The position numbers were made by a program, and so were the translations under genes. Below the pieces are notes generated by a model. It made no database searches. It was not told the origin of the DNA and was given only the letters and a program-made list of their open reading frames with translations. A stretch of DNA of 19,560 nt from an uncultured Variovorax sp. (GTDB lineage: Bacteria; Pseudomonadota; Gammaproteobacteria; Burkholderiales; Burkholderiaceae): positions 1 through 19,560 of the forward strand of contig CAMLCW010000051.1 in assembly GCA_946478645.1 (NCBI GenBank), given 5' to 3'. Shown here piece after piece: positions 8,733 to 15,942 of this stretch. Numbering within the stretch: position 1 is the first letter of the stretch; every line of letters begins with the position of its first letter.

Positions 8733-9791
8733 TCAGTGCGGCTTGTCGTTGAGGTCGTACTTCATCACGCGGCCATGGCGGCCCTCGATGTCGCGCTCGA
8801 CCGCATACACGTCGCCGTCGAGTGGCCGGCGCCGTGCCAGCACCGCATCGAGCGTGGCGAGATCCGCCGCATCGAGCTGCAACGACAGCACCTTCAGATG
8901 GTCCGCCAAATGGTCGCCGCGCCGCACGCCGACGATCACGCCAGCGACCTGCGGTTGCTGCAGCACCCAGCGCATCGCCACCGTTGAAATCGACACGCCA
9001 TGCCGCTGCGCCACCGTCTGGAGCGCCAGGAGCAACTGCTGGAACAGATCCCACCCGCCGAAGTCGTCGATGATGAGTTTGTACTTGACGAGCGACCGGT
9101 TCTCGTAGGGCGCCTGCGGCTCGCTCGCGCCGAGCCAGCGCTCCGAGAGGAATCCGCCCGCCACGCTGCCGTAGCACAGCAGCTGGATGCCCGACGCCGC
9201 GCAATACGGCGCGAGCTTGGGCTGCGGCCGCTGGTCGAGCAGCGAGTACTGCACCTGCATCGTGCGCAGCGGCACCCCGGCCTCGACGAGCTCGTGCACC
9301 CGCGCGGTATCGAAGTTGGTGCCGCCCAGCAACTCGATCTTGCCGGCTCGCTGCAGCTCCTGCAGCCAGTGCGCCACCTCGACATAGCGCGGCACGCCGT
9401 AGTCCCACCAATGGAACTGCACCAGATCGAGCCGCTCGAGGCCGAGGCGTTGCAGCGACCGGTCGATCGTCCGTTCGACCTGGCGCCTGTCGATCTGCGC
9501 GAGCGTCGCGAGATCGGGCACGAACTTGGTATGCACGCGCAATTGCGCGAGCGCGTCCTTGCCGCGGCGCGCGGTGTAGGCGCGCCTGAACTCGCCGATC
9601 AGTTCTTCCACGCCGGTGTAGATGTCGGCGCAATCGAAGGTGGTGATGCCGGCCTCGTAGTAGGCAGCCATGTCGTCGAGGGCGGTGGCACGGTCGATGC
9701 CGCCATGTCCGCCGGCCAGTTGCCAGCCGCCCTTCAGCAGGCGGGAGATCGCGTAGTCGGGTGCGAGGTCGATGCGCGGGATGGTGCTCAT
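8733..9791 (-). CDS. Aldo/keto reductase
   Basis: This 352-residue protein of the NAD(P)H-dependent aldo/keto reductase superfamily is predicted to reduce a carbonyl substrate in the cytoplasm. The catalytic tetrad is visible: D53 (FDCADIY), Y58, K89 (VHTKF) and H127 (VQFHWWD). The C-terminal NADP-side motif is recognisable in QQPQVAGVIVGVRRGDHLADHL. The HWWDYG after the catalytic His, and an N-terminus starting on the first barrel strand, suggest one of the uncharacterised AKR groups rather than a named enzyme, so the substrate cannot be given. The true start is the ATG at 9791. It overlaps the previous gene's stop by ATGA (9788-9791), and an AAGG lies about 8 nt upstream; the frame stays open further upstream but that part is read-through. 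It is the last gene of the regulator operon. Confidence 0.92.
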   Translation of the reverse strand: MSTIPRIDLAPDYAISRLLKGGWQLAGGHGGIDRATALDDMAAYYEAGITTFDCADIYTGVEELIGEFRRAYTARRGKDALAQLRVHTKFVPDLATLAQIDRRQVERTIDRSLQRLGLERLDLVQFHWWDYGVPRYVEVAHWLQELQRAGKIELLGGTNFDTARVHELVEAGVPLRTMQVQYSLLDQRPQPKLAPYCAASGIQLLCYGSVAGGFLSERWLGASEPQAPYENRSLVKYKLIIDDFGGWDLFQQLLLALQTVAQRHGVSISTVAMRWVLQQPQVAGVIVGVRRGDHLADHLKVLSLQLDAADLATLDAVLARRRPLDGDVYAVERDIEGRHGRVMKYDLNDKPH

Positions 9792-10156
9792 GGATTGGCC
9801 TTCGAAGGATGGGTGACGGCCGTCGTGTCGGCGTGGCGGAAAACACGTGTGCCGGTGCGCGTGATGCGAAAGCGCGATGGGCAATTCGGATCGGGACACG
9901 CCACTTCGGCATCGGTGCTCATCCAGTCGTTGGCGTCGGTGGGCCGCTGCTTGGCGGCGAGCAGCGGCAGCAAGGCGCCCAGCGAGTAGATCGAGAAGCC
10001 CTGGCCTTCGGGGAGGTGCAGCAGCTCGCCGCGCAACTCGAAGTAGTCGCCGGCCTTGGCGTTGCAATAGAGCCGCGCGCCTTCGGGCGCGACCACTTCG
10101 ACGCGCAGGTCGTAGAGCGTGAATGCGCCGTCGTCGGGGAGGGTCGGTGTGTTCAT
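9788..10156 (-). CDS. TIGR04076-like small protein of unknown function
   Basis: The protein has 122 residues, is soluble and has no signal peptide. The pattern TLYDLRVEVVAPEG, CNAKAGDYFEL, then LPEGQGFSIYSLGALLPLLAAKQ resembles the uncharacterised TIGR04076 family; this is from memory of the family pattern, not a search. Three cysteines are present: C31, in the place where this family usually carries one, and C87 and C92 in CPDPNC. The CPDPNC pair followed by RFRITRTG could bind a metal or act in redox chemistry, but that is speculation. The gene lies between a regulator (3-bp gap upstream) and an aldo/keto reductase (4-bp overlap downstream). Tight coupling suggests it is made together with the reductase and may act on the same substrate. 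No function is assigned. Confidence 0.75.
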   Translation of the reverse strand: MNTPTLPDDGAFTLYDLRVEVVAPEGARLYCNAKAGDYFELRGELLHLPEGQGFSIYSLGALLPLLAAKQRPTDANDWMSTDAEVACPDPNCPSRFRITRTGTRVFRHADTTAVTHPSKANP

Positions 10157-10159
10157 GGT

Positions 10160-10696
10160 TCAGGGGTTCGGTGGGGTGACTGACAGGATGATCTCGGCCG
10201 GTGCCGGCGAGGCATTCAGGTAGCGGTGCGGCAGCCGTGCGTCGAAGGAAATGCTCTCGCCCGCCTTCAACGCGTAGTCCACGCCCGCCACTTGCGCCAC
10301 GAGCGCGCCCGAGACGACATAGACGCACTCGGCCGAAGCGTGGCCGCGCGGTTCGTCGGCCGAGAGCTGTCCCGGCTGCAGCACCGCGCGCAGCACTTCG
10401 AGCTGGCCGGTGCCGGCGGTCAGCCGTTCGTAGGCAACCTGCCCCTTCGGCGCAGTGAGCATCGAACGCTGGCCCGGGCGGCTGATCCAGACCGTCGGCG
10501 GCGCCGGGTCCGAGAACAGCGAGGAGACCGATTCGCCGAACACGCCGGCCAGGCGGCGCAGCGTCTCGAGGCTGGGATCGGTGACGCCGCGCTCGATCTG
10601 GCTCAGCAGCGTTGCGGACACACCCGCTTGCGCCGCCAGCTCGCGCAGCGACAGGCGGTGCGCCGTTCGCAATTCCTTCAGTCGCTCACCGATCAT
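10160..10696 (-). CDS. XRE-family transcriptional regulator with C-terminal cupin domain
   Basis: This is a 178-residue one-component regulator. Residues about 6-60 form a Cro/C1-type helix-turn-helix (LKELRTAHRLSLRELA, then AGVSATLLSQIERG). Residues about 105-173 form a small cupin barrel that presumably senses a ligand. Cupin metal-site positions are partly kept: H119, E123 (AECVYVVSG), and H157 with N161 (LPHRYLN). The architecture is that of the PuuR/SutR type of regulators, which mostly repress neighbouring metabolic genes. The ATG at 10696 has an AAGGA-type ribosome site about 9-13 nt upstream. It is the first gene of an operon with the TIGR04076-like protein and the aldo/keto reductase, and is divergent from the DUF3311/symporter pair. 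It probably controls itself and perhaps the transporter. The ligand is unknown. Confidence 0.93.
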   Translation of the reverse strand: MIGERLKELRTAHRLSLRELAAQAGVSATLLSQIERGVTDPSLETLRRLAGVFGESVSSLFSDPAPPTVWISRPGQRSMLTAPKGQVAYERLTAGTGQLEVLRAVLQPGQLSADEPRGHASAECVYVVSGALVAQVAGVDYALKAGESISFDARLPHRYLNASPAPAEIILSVTPPNP

Positions 10697-10724
10697 CGGG
10701 CGGGTCTTTCCTTTTCTCGTTGCG

Positions 10725-10739
10725 TGCAGTAGTACAGCA
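10725..10739. promoter_or_regulatory. Candidate operator, 15-bp near-palindrome
   Basis: On the minus strand the sequence is TGCTGTA-C-TACTGCA: two 7-bp arms that are inverted copies except for one position, around a central C. It begins about 5 nt after the predicted start of transcription of the XRE-cupin gene and lies 28 nt before its ATG. That is a fitting place for autorepression by a dimeric HTH protein. No second copy was noticed in the window. Confidence 0.4.
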
Positions 10740-10750
10740 CATCCTGGAAA

Positions 10751-10779
10751 ATGTTATGGACCGACCGGCTTCACGTCAA
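10751..10779 (-). promoter_or_regulatory. Candidate sigma70 promoter for the XRE-cupin operon
   Basis: On the minus strand, TTGACG (10779-10774, five of six) is followed after exactly 17 bp by TAACAT (10756-10751, four of six). Transcription would begin near 10744, about 48 nt before the regulator ATG and just ahead of the near-palindrome at 10739-10725. Confidence 0.5.
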
Positions 10780-10870
10780 GCGAACAAGGTTGCGAAGCAG
10801 CTCATCCGCTCAAAGAGGCGATTGAGGCCATTGCGTGTGAAATTCCGGTTGTACGGCGTGCATTTTCTCT

Positions 10871-10895
10871 GCACACTTCGGATCCGAAAGTGTGC
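10871..10895. promoter_or_regulatory. 25-bp inverted repeat upstream of the DUF3311/symporter genes
   Basis: The centre, TTCGGATCCGAA (10877-10888), is a perfect 12-bp palindrome. GCACAC flanks it on the left and AGTGTGC on the right, so the whole site is symmetric apart from one extra base. It ends 23 nt before the DUF3311 start codon. It could be an operator for the symporter pair or a hairpin in its leader. There is no T-run after it, so it is not an intrinsic terminator. Confidence 0.5.
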
Positions 10896-10918
10896 AGTCC
10901 AACTTTACAGGAGCAGAA

Positions 10919-11206
10919 ATGGCCGATCCCTCTCCCGCCGCACGCCCGGTGCGCCCGCGTCTTTGGCATCGCTGGCTGCTTGTGTTCCCGTTCATCTGGC
11001 AAGCCTTCCTGGCACCCGTGGTGAACGATGTCGCGCTGACGCCTTTCGGCCTGCCCTTCCCCATGTTCTGGCAGATGGCGGGCATCGTTCTGACCACCGT
11101 GGTCATCGCGATCGTGTTCCGCCTCGATGCGAACGCTGGCGTGGAGGCAGAAGAAGCCGACTTCCTCGCGCACAGCCGAAAGATGCACGAGGACGGCACA
11201 CCATGA
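10919..11206 (+). CDS. DUF3311 small membrane protein
   Basis: This 95-residue protein has two predicted membrane segments at about 17-35 (WLLVFPFIWQAFLAPVV) and 46-68 (PFPMFWQMAGIVLTTVVIAI), and a short acidic tail. The pattern of Pro-Val-Asn after the first segment and FGLPFPMFWQ before the second matches DUF3311. Proteins of this family are typically encoded just before a sodium:solute symporter and are thought to be its accessory subunit; their role is not well established. The ATG at 10919 was chosen because an AGGAG (10909-10913) lies 5 nt upstream; the frame is open further 5' without a better start. Its stop overlaps the symporter ATG (ATGA, 11203-11206), so the two are translationally coupled. 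Confidence 0.85.
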   Translation: MADPSPAARPVRPRLWHRWLLVFPFIWQAFLAPVVNDVALTPFGLPFPMFWQMAGIVLTTVVIAIVFRLDANAGVEAEEADFLAHSRKMHEDGTP

Positions 11207-12741
11207 CGCTCGCCATCGTCCTCGCCATCCTGCTCGGAACGGTCGCCGGCGCCATCACCTACGGCCGGCGCACGCGCCGGGCACAGAACTTTGCCGACTG
11301 GGCTGTCGGCGGCCGCAGCCTCGGCACGCTGATCTTCTGGTTCATGAATGCCGGCGAGGTCTACACGACCTTCGCCGTGCTCGGCATATCGGGCTATGCC
11401 TGGGCGCTGGGTGCGCCGGCCTACCTCGCCTTCTGCTCGGTGTCGCTGAGCTACGCGATCGGGTACTGGCTCATGCCGCGCATCTGGCGCGCCGGGCGCA
11501 TCGCCCGGCTCGTCACCCAGTCCGACTTCTTCGCCGCCCGCTACGAGGCGCCATGGCTCGGCGTGCTGACCGGGCTGATCGGCATCGCCTCGCTGGTGGT
11601 CTACGTGCAGATCCAGCTGGTGAGCCTGGGGCTGATCGTCCAGCTGACGCTGGGCAGCCACATCACGAGCCAGGCTGCGACCATCGGCGCCGGCGTCCTG
11701 ATGATCGCGTTCGTCTTCGTCGCCGGCGTGCGCTCCGCAGCCTTCGCTGCGGGCGTGAAGGACGTGCTCATGGTCGTGGTGGTGGTGCTGCTCAGCGTCA
11801 CCGTGGCCAGCAAGGTGGGCGCGGCCTCGCTGCTCGACCTGTTCTCGATGGCCGAGGCGAAGCACCCGGGCATCGGCAAGTTTCCCGGCCTCGATCCCGC
11901 CTCGCCGACCACGGCGATCTGGCTCATGACCTCAGCAATCAACATCGCGCTGGGGAACTGGGTGTTTCCGCACCTGTTCCAGATGTCGTACACGGCGCAC
12001 AGCGCGACGGCCATCCGCCGCAACGCGATCTGGCAGCCGTTGTATTCGCTGGCGTATTTCTTCATCATCCTGCTCGGCTTCGCGGCGCTGCTGGCGCAGA
12101 CGCAGCCGCCGGACGGCAACCTCAACGCGGCGCTGCTGCAGTTCGTGTCCGACCGCTATCCCGCATGGATGGTCGGGCTGCTGGCCGGCACGGGCTTTCT
12201 GCTGGCGCTGGCGCCCGGCTCGCTGCTGCTGTTGACGGCCGGATCGATCTTCACGCGCAATGTGGTGCGCCCGTTCAAGAGCGACCTGAGCGAGCGTGCG
12301 TCGCTGGCGCTGTCTCGCGGCTCACTGGTGGTCTTTGCGGCCTTCGCCGTCTGGCTGTCGGTGAGCCAGAAGGGGTCGCTGGTCAAGATCCTGCTCGACG
12401 CCTATTCGGCGATCGGCATGCTGGCCCCCGGCGTGTTCCTCGGGTTCCTTTGGAAACGCACGACCGCGCTCGGCGTGCTCGCGGGGCTGGTCGCGGGCTT
12501 CGTCGCGCTGCTTGCGCCGTTCGCAGCGAAGTTCTGGGCGGCCACCGTGCCGCAGTGGGAGGCGGGCCTCATCGCGATGGCCATCAATGCGGCCATCGTG
12601 ATCGCGGTGAGCCTGATGACCAAGCCGCCGCAGGCCAAGGCGATCGCGCTCGGGCTGCAGGAAGACCACGCCCGCGCTTTCGCGCAGGGCGCGGTTCAGG
12701 CCGCCTCGCCCGCGAGCCGGCGCTCGAGCCAGATGCTGTAG
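11203..12741 (+). CDS. Sodium:solute symporter (SSS family)
   Basis: A polytopic inner-membrane protein of 512 residues with about 13 hydrophobic segments, as expected of the SSS family (proline, pantothenate and monocarboxylate carriers). Family-like stretches are SDFFAARYEAPWLG, FVAGVRSAAFAAGVKDVLMV and AIGMLAPGVFLGFLWKRTTALG. It would import a small organic solute with Na+. The substrate cannot be read from sequence; carboxylic acids are plausible because DUF3311-linked SSS proteins are often monocarboxylate-type. The ATG at 11203 overlaps the DUF3311 stop by 4 bp. The frame is open far upstream, but that is read-through in GC-rich DNA. The last 15 codons lie inside aapM on the other strand: the two genes overlap tail to tail by 46 bp, so this tail (about AVQAASPASRRSSQML) is probably not ancestral. 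Confidence 0.92.
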   Translation: MTLAIVLAILLGTVAGAITYGRRTRRAQNFADWAVGGRSLGTLIFWFMNAGEVYTTFAVLGISGYAWALGAPAYLAFCSVSLSYAIGYWLMPRIWRAGRIARLVTQSDFFAARYEAPWLGVLTGLIGIASLVVYVQIQLVSLGLIVQLTLGSHITSQAATIGAGVLMIAFVFVAGVRSAAFAAGVKDVLMVVVVVLLSVTVASKVGAASLLDLFSMAEAKHPGIGKFPGLDPASPTTAIWLMTSAINIALGNWVFPHLFQMSYTAHSATAIRRNAIWQPLYSLAYFFIILLGFAALLAQTQPPDGNLNAALLQFVSDRYPAWMVGLLAGTGFLLALAPGSLLLLTAGSIFTRNVVRPFKSDLSERASLALSRGSLVVFAAFAVWLSVSQKGSLVKILLDAYSAIGMLAPGVFLGFLWKRTTALGVLAGLVAGFVALLAPFAAKFWAATVPQWEAGLIAMAINAAIVIAVSLMTKPPQAKAIALGLQEDHARAFAQGAVQAASPASRRSSQML

Positions 12742-13751
12742 CGCGAGAGCCCGAAGCACAGCACCCAGTAGATCGCCGCGATGAACAGGTAGCCTTCGAG
12801 ATAGAACGGCCGCCAGGTCGGGTCGCCGCCGAGCGCAAGGCCCAGCGCGCCGGTCAGCTCGAACAGCCCGACCACGGTGACCAGCGAGGTGTCCTTCAGC
12901 GTGCCGACCACGTTGTTGGTCAGCGCCGGCACCACGAGCCGCAACGCCTGCGGCAGCACGATGTCGCGCTGCACCGGCCAGCGGCCGAAGCCCAGCGCCA
13001 TGGCGGCCTCGGTCTGTCCGCGCGGCACGGCCTGCAGGCCGCCGCGCACGATCTCGGCCATGTAGGCCGCGACGAACAGGGCCAGGCCCGCGAGCACGCG
13101 CACCAGCACATCGGGCTGCCAGCCCGCGGGCCACAACAGCGGCAGCAGGAACGACGCCATGAACAGCACCGAGATCAGCGGCACGCCGCGCACCAGTTCG
13201 ATGTAGCTCGCGCTCAAGGTGCGGAACACCGGCCAGTGCGAGCGCCGCCCGAGCGCCAGCAGCAGCGCGAGCGGAAAGGCCAGCGCCAGGCCCACCACGG
13301 CGAGCCCGATCGTGAGCGGCAGGCCCCCCCAGCGGCTGGTCGGCACATAGGCCAGACCCAGCACGCCGCCACGCATCAGCAGCACGTAGAGCGCCAGCGA
13401 CAGCAGCCACACGGGCGCCAGCCACCAGCGCCAGGTGCGCGGCCAGGCACTGAGCACGGTCACGGCCGACAACAGCACCACCGCGACGGCCGGACGCCAT
13501 TGCGCCTCGTACGGGAAGCGGCCGAACAGCATCGGCCGCCATTTCTCCGCCACCACGCCCCAGCAGGCGCCGTGCTGCAGTGCGCGGCAGGCCTCGGCAT
13601 CGGGCCGGAACACCGCATGCAGCACACCCCAGTCGAGCGCCAGCCAACCACCCCATGCCAGCAGCGCGAGCAACGCCACCGTGGCCAATGCGCGCAGCGG
13701 CGAACCCCAGAGCTCGCTCTGCCAGGCGATCGGTCCCGTACGCTGCCTCAT
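12696..13751 (-). CDS. aapM: General amino-acid ABC transporter permease AapM
   Basis: This is the second inner-membrane permease of a polar amino-acid uptake system (His/Glu/Gln family). The 351 residues include several N-terminal hydrophobic segments, the AapM-type block CWGVVAEKWRPMLFGRFPY (about 63-81), and a C-terminal BPD_transp_1 domain. Its ATPase-docking EAA loop is at about 244-270 (GQTEAAMALGFGRWPVQRD, then VLPQAL). The C-terminus SRYSIWLERRL is the family's normal end, so the gene is complete. The start is ATG at 13751, overlapping the aapQ stop by ATGA (13748-13751). Normally aapP, the ATPase gene, follows, but here the next gene is the convergent symporter, overlapping by 46 bp. 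Confidence 0.93.
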   Translation of the reverse strand: MRQRTGPIAWQSELWGSPLRALATVALLALLAWGGWLALDWGVLHAVFRPDAEACRALQHGACWGVVAEKWRPMLFGRFPYEAQWRPAVAVVLLSAVTVLSAWPRTWRWWLAPVWLLSLALYVLLMRGGVLGLAYVPTSRWGGLPLTIGLAVVGLALAFPLALLLALGRRSHWPVFRTLSASYIELVRGVPLISVLFMASFLLPLLWPAGWQPDVLVRVLAGLALFVAAYMAEIVRGGLQAVPRGQTEAAMALGFGRWPVQRDIVLPQALRLVVPALTNNVVGTLKDTSLVTVVGLFELTGALGLALGGDPTWRPFYLEGYLFIAAIYWVLCFGLSRYSIWLERRLAGEAA

Positions 13752-14746
13752 TGCCAGCCCCGCAGTGCGACGCGCGCGTTGTAGCGGTTCATGCCGAGCG
13801 AGATCACGAGCGACAGCAGCAGGTACACCGCCATGATGATCGCGATGCACTCGAAGGCGCGGCCGTTGGAACCGATGGTGGTGTTGGCCACCGACACCAG
13901 CTCCGGATAGCCCACCGCCACCGCGAGCGACGAGTTCTTGGTCAGGCTCAGCAGCTGGTTCGTCAGCGAGGGCACGATCACCCGCAGCGCCTGCGGCAGG
14001 ATCACGATCCGCAGCTGCTGCACTGTGCCGAAGCCCAGCGCCTGCCCGGCCAGCACCTGGCCCTGCGAAACGGAAAGGATGCCCGCGCGCACGATCTCGG
14101 CCACAAAGGCCGCCGAGTACAGCGACAGGCCCGCGACGATGGTCACGTATTCAGGGCTCAGCGCCGCACCGCCGAAAACGCCGAAATTTCCGCGCTCGGG
14201 CCATTCGAGGTGCGAGGGCCACCAGCCGCCCTCGCCCGCGACGGGCCAAGGCACGTTCAGGCCGCCCTTGCTGAGCCAGACGCCCGGCAGCAAGCGCAGA
14301 GGCTCGGTCGGGTCGGGCAGCAGGTTGGCGATGGCGAAGGCCAGCATCAGCAATTGCACGAGCAGCGGCACGTTGCGCAGCAGCTCGACGTAGGCGGTGC
14401 AGATGCCGCGCAGCAGCACGTGCGGCGCGAGCCGGCCAATGCCGATCAGCGTGCCGAGCACGACCGAGAAGATGGCCGCCGGCACGGCCGCGCGCACCGT
14501 ATTGACGAGGCCCGCGAGGAAGGCCCGCCACGACGGCTGGCTCGCGTCGAAATCGAGCCAGCCTTCGCTGATGGGGAAGCCCGCGGGCTCGGTCAGGAAG
14601 TCGAAGCCCGAGCGCACACCGCGTGCGCGCAGCACCTCGAGCGCATGGTTCACCACCCAGGCGGCACCGGCCAGCACGGCCAGCACCAGCAGCGCCTGGA
14701 GGCCCCAGGCCAGCCAGACACCGCGGCGCGATGGCCGCACGCTCAT
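13748..14746 (-). CDS. aapQ: General amino-acid ABC transporter permease AapQ
   Basis: This is the first permease of the Aap-type importer. The 332 residues comprise an N-terminal membrane segment (about 9-35), a periplasmic stretch, and the BPD_transp_1 domain from about residue 80. Recognisable family parts are GIGRLAPHVLLRG, YVELLRNVPLLVQLL, and the EAA loop at about 228-255 (SQGQVLAGQALGFG, then ILPQALRVIVPSLTNQLL). It would pair with AapM to form the membrane channel. It is a little shorter than the roughly 400-residue rhizobial AapQ. The start is ATG at 14746, overlapping the aapJ stop by ATGA (14743-14746); the frame stays open upstream inside aapJ but this is not expected to be translated. 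Both permeases keep their EAA loops, so both should still need an ATPase partner. Confidence 0.93.
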   Translation of the reverse strand: MSVRPSRRGVWLAWGLQALLVLAVLAGAAWVVNHALEVLRARGVRSGFDFLTEPAGFPISEGWLDFDASQPSWRAFLAGLVNTVRAAVPAAIFSVVLGTLIGIGRLAPHVLLRGICTAYVELLRNVPLLVQLLMLAFAIANLLPDPTEPLRLLPGVWLSKGGLNVPWPVAGEGGWWPSHLEWPERGNFGVFGGAALSPEYVTIVAGLSLYSAAFVAEIVRAGILSVSQGQVLAGQALGFGTVQQLRIVILPQALRVIVPSLTNQLLSLTKNSSLAVAVGYPELVSVANTTIGSNGRAFECIAIIMAVYLLLSLVISLGMNRYNARVALRGWQ

Positions 14747-15777
14747 CGCACCGGGGGTGCGTAGATCAGGCCGCCCTTGCTCCAGAGGTTGTTGGCGCCG
14801 CGCGGCAGCTTCAGCACCGACTTGGGCCCGACGTTGCGCTCGAACATCTCGCCGTAGTTGCCCACGGCCTTGATCGCGCGGTACGACCATTCCTTGTCGA
14901 GGCCGAGCAGCTTGCCGAGGTCTTCACCCGTGCCCACGAGGCGCTGCTGCGCCGGGTCCTTGCTGGCGGCCTTGAGCTGGTCGACGTTGGCCTGCGTGAC
15001 GCCGTACTCCTCGGCCTCGATGAGCGCATTCGGCACCCACTTGGTGATCGCGAACCACTCGTCGTCGCCGCGGCGCACCAGCGGCGCGAGCGGCTCCTTG
15101 GAGATCAGCTCGGGCAGGATCAGGTAGTCGTCGGGGTTCTGCGCTTCCTTGTTGCGCAGTCCCGCGAGCGCCGAGGCGTCGGTGGTGAAGGCCTGGCAGC
15201 GGCCCGAGAAGAAGGCCTTGAACGAAGCCTCGAAGCTCTCGAACACGACGGTCTTGACCGGGATGTTCTGCGCGCGGAAGTAGTCGGATACGTTCTTCTC
15301 GTTGGTGGTGCCCGACTGCGTGCAGATGGTGGCGTTCTTGAGCTGCTTGGCGCTCGTCACCTTGAGCTTCTTCGGCACCAGGAAGCCCTGTCCGTCGTAG
15401 TAGGTGATGGTGGTGAAGTTGAAACCCAGCGAGGCATCGCGCGTGAGCGTCCAGGTGGTGTTGCGCGCGAGGATGTCGATCTCGCCGGCCTGCAGGGCCG
15501 AGAAGCGCTGTTGCGAATTGAGCGGCACGAAGTCGACCTTCTTGCCGTCACCGAGCACCGCCGCGGCGATGGCGCGGCAGGTGTCGACGTCGAGGCCCGA
15601 CCAGTTGCCCTGCGTGTCGGGCGCGGAGAAGCCCGCCACGCCGTTGGTCACGCCGCACTTGAGGGTGCCGCGCTGCTTGACCGCATCGAGGGTCTTGCCG
15701 GCAAGGGCCGGCGCGGCAACGGCGAGCATGGCGGTGGCAGCGGCAAGGGCGAGCGCGGGACGGAATCGGCTTTTCAT
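14743..15777 (-). CDS. aapJ: Amino-acid ABC transporter periplasmic binding protein AapJ
   Basis: This periplasmic solute-binding protein (family 3) captures amino acids for the AapQM channel. It has 344 residues with a clear Sec signal peptide: positive MKSRFR, a hydrophobic core, and a predicted cut after A26 (APALA then GK). The mature part starts TLDAVKQRGTLKCGV and continues GVAGFSAPDTQGNWSGLDVD, DILARNTTWTLTRD, and YYDGQGFLVPK, typical of the Aap/Glt group of general L-amino-acid binders. The start is ATG at 15777 with a strong GAGGAGAA ribosome site about 7 nt upstream; a longer open frame to 15897 would bury the signal peptide and is rejected. It is the first gene of the operon and has the best promoter, consistent with a binding protein made in excess. 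Confidence 0.95.
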   Translation of the reverse strand: MKSRFRPALALAAATAMLAVAAPALAGKTLDAVKQRGTLKCGVTNGVAGFSAPDTQGNWSGLDVDTCRAIAAAVLGDGKKVDFVPLNSQQRFSALQAGEIDILARNTTWTLTRDASLGFNFTTITYYDGQGFLVPKKLKVTSAKQLKNATICTQSGTTNEKNVSDYFRAQNIPVKTVVFESFEASFKAFFSGRCQAFTTDASALAGLRNKEAQNPDDYLILPELISKEPLAPLVRRGDDEWFAITKWVPNALIEAEEYGVTQANVDQLKAASKDPAQQRLVGTGEDLGKLLGLDKEWSYRAIKAVGNYGEMFERNVGPKSVLKLPRGANNLWSKGGLIYAPPVR

Positions 15778-15809
15778 TGGTGTGTTCTCCTCAACAGTAA
15801 GCAAAAGCC

Positions 15810-15839
15810 AGTGTACGGGGCCGCGCAGCGGCTTGCCAA
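15810..15839 (-). promoter_or_regulatory. Candidate sigma70 promoter for aapJQM
   Basis: On the minus strand, TTGGCA (15839-15834, five of six) is followed after 18 bp by TACACT (15815-15810, four of six). Transcription would start near 15803, leaving a leader of about 26 nt that carries the GAGGAG ribosome site. Confidence 0.5.
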
Positions 15840-15942
15840 AGAACGGCCGGTTGAATGCATATGCCCGACGCCGTGGGCTTCGATTTGCCCGCGGCATTCA
15901 CTAACATACGGGCCTCTAACAACTTCACCTGGAAATCCGCAC

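Noticed and set aside
8733..10328. 531-residue version of the aldo/keto reductase starting inside the regulator gene
   Set aside because: The first 179 residues are the out-of-frame translation of the TIGR04076-like and regulator genes. The ATG at 9791 has a ribosome site and gives a normal AKR N-terminus.
10756..10918. Possible small gene or coding remnant in the AT-richer leader before DUF3311
   Set aside because: No frame combines a start with a ribosome site and a recognisable protein; promoter and operator function explains it better.
10612..11202. Extended N-terminus for the symporter (709 residues)
   Set aside because: The extra 197 residues have no family similarity and overlap the DUF3311 gene, which has its own strong ribosome site and a coupled ATGA junction.
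11127..13784. 885-codon plus-strand frame crossing the symporter and aapM
   Set aside because: It is an alternate frame of the symporter followed by the antisense of aapM, rich in Arg, Gln, His and Gly with no domain.
14623..15942. 571-residue version of the DoxX protein
   Set aside because: The added part is antisense to aapJ. The family is about 130-150 residues and begins at the ATG at 15943.
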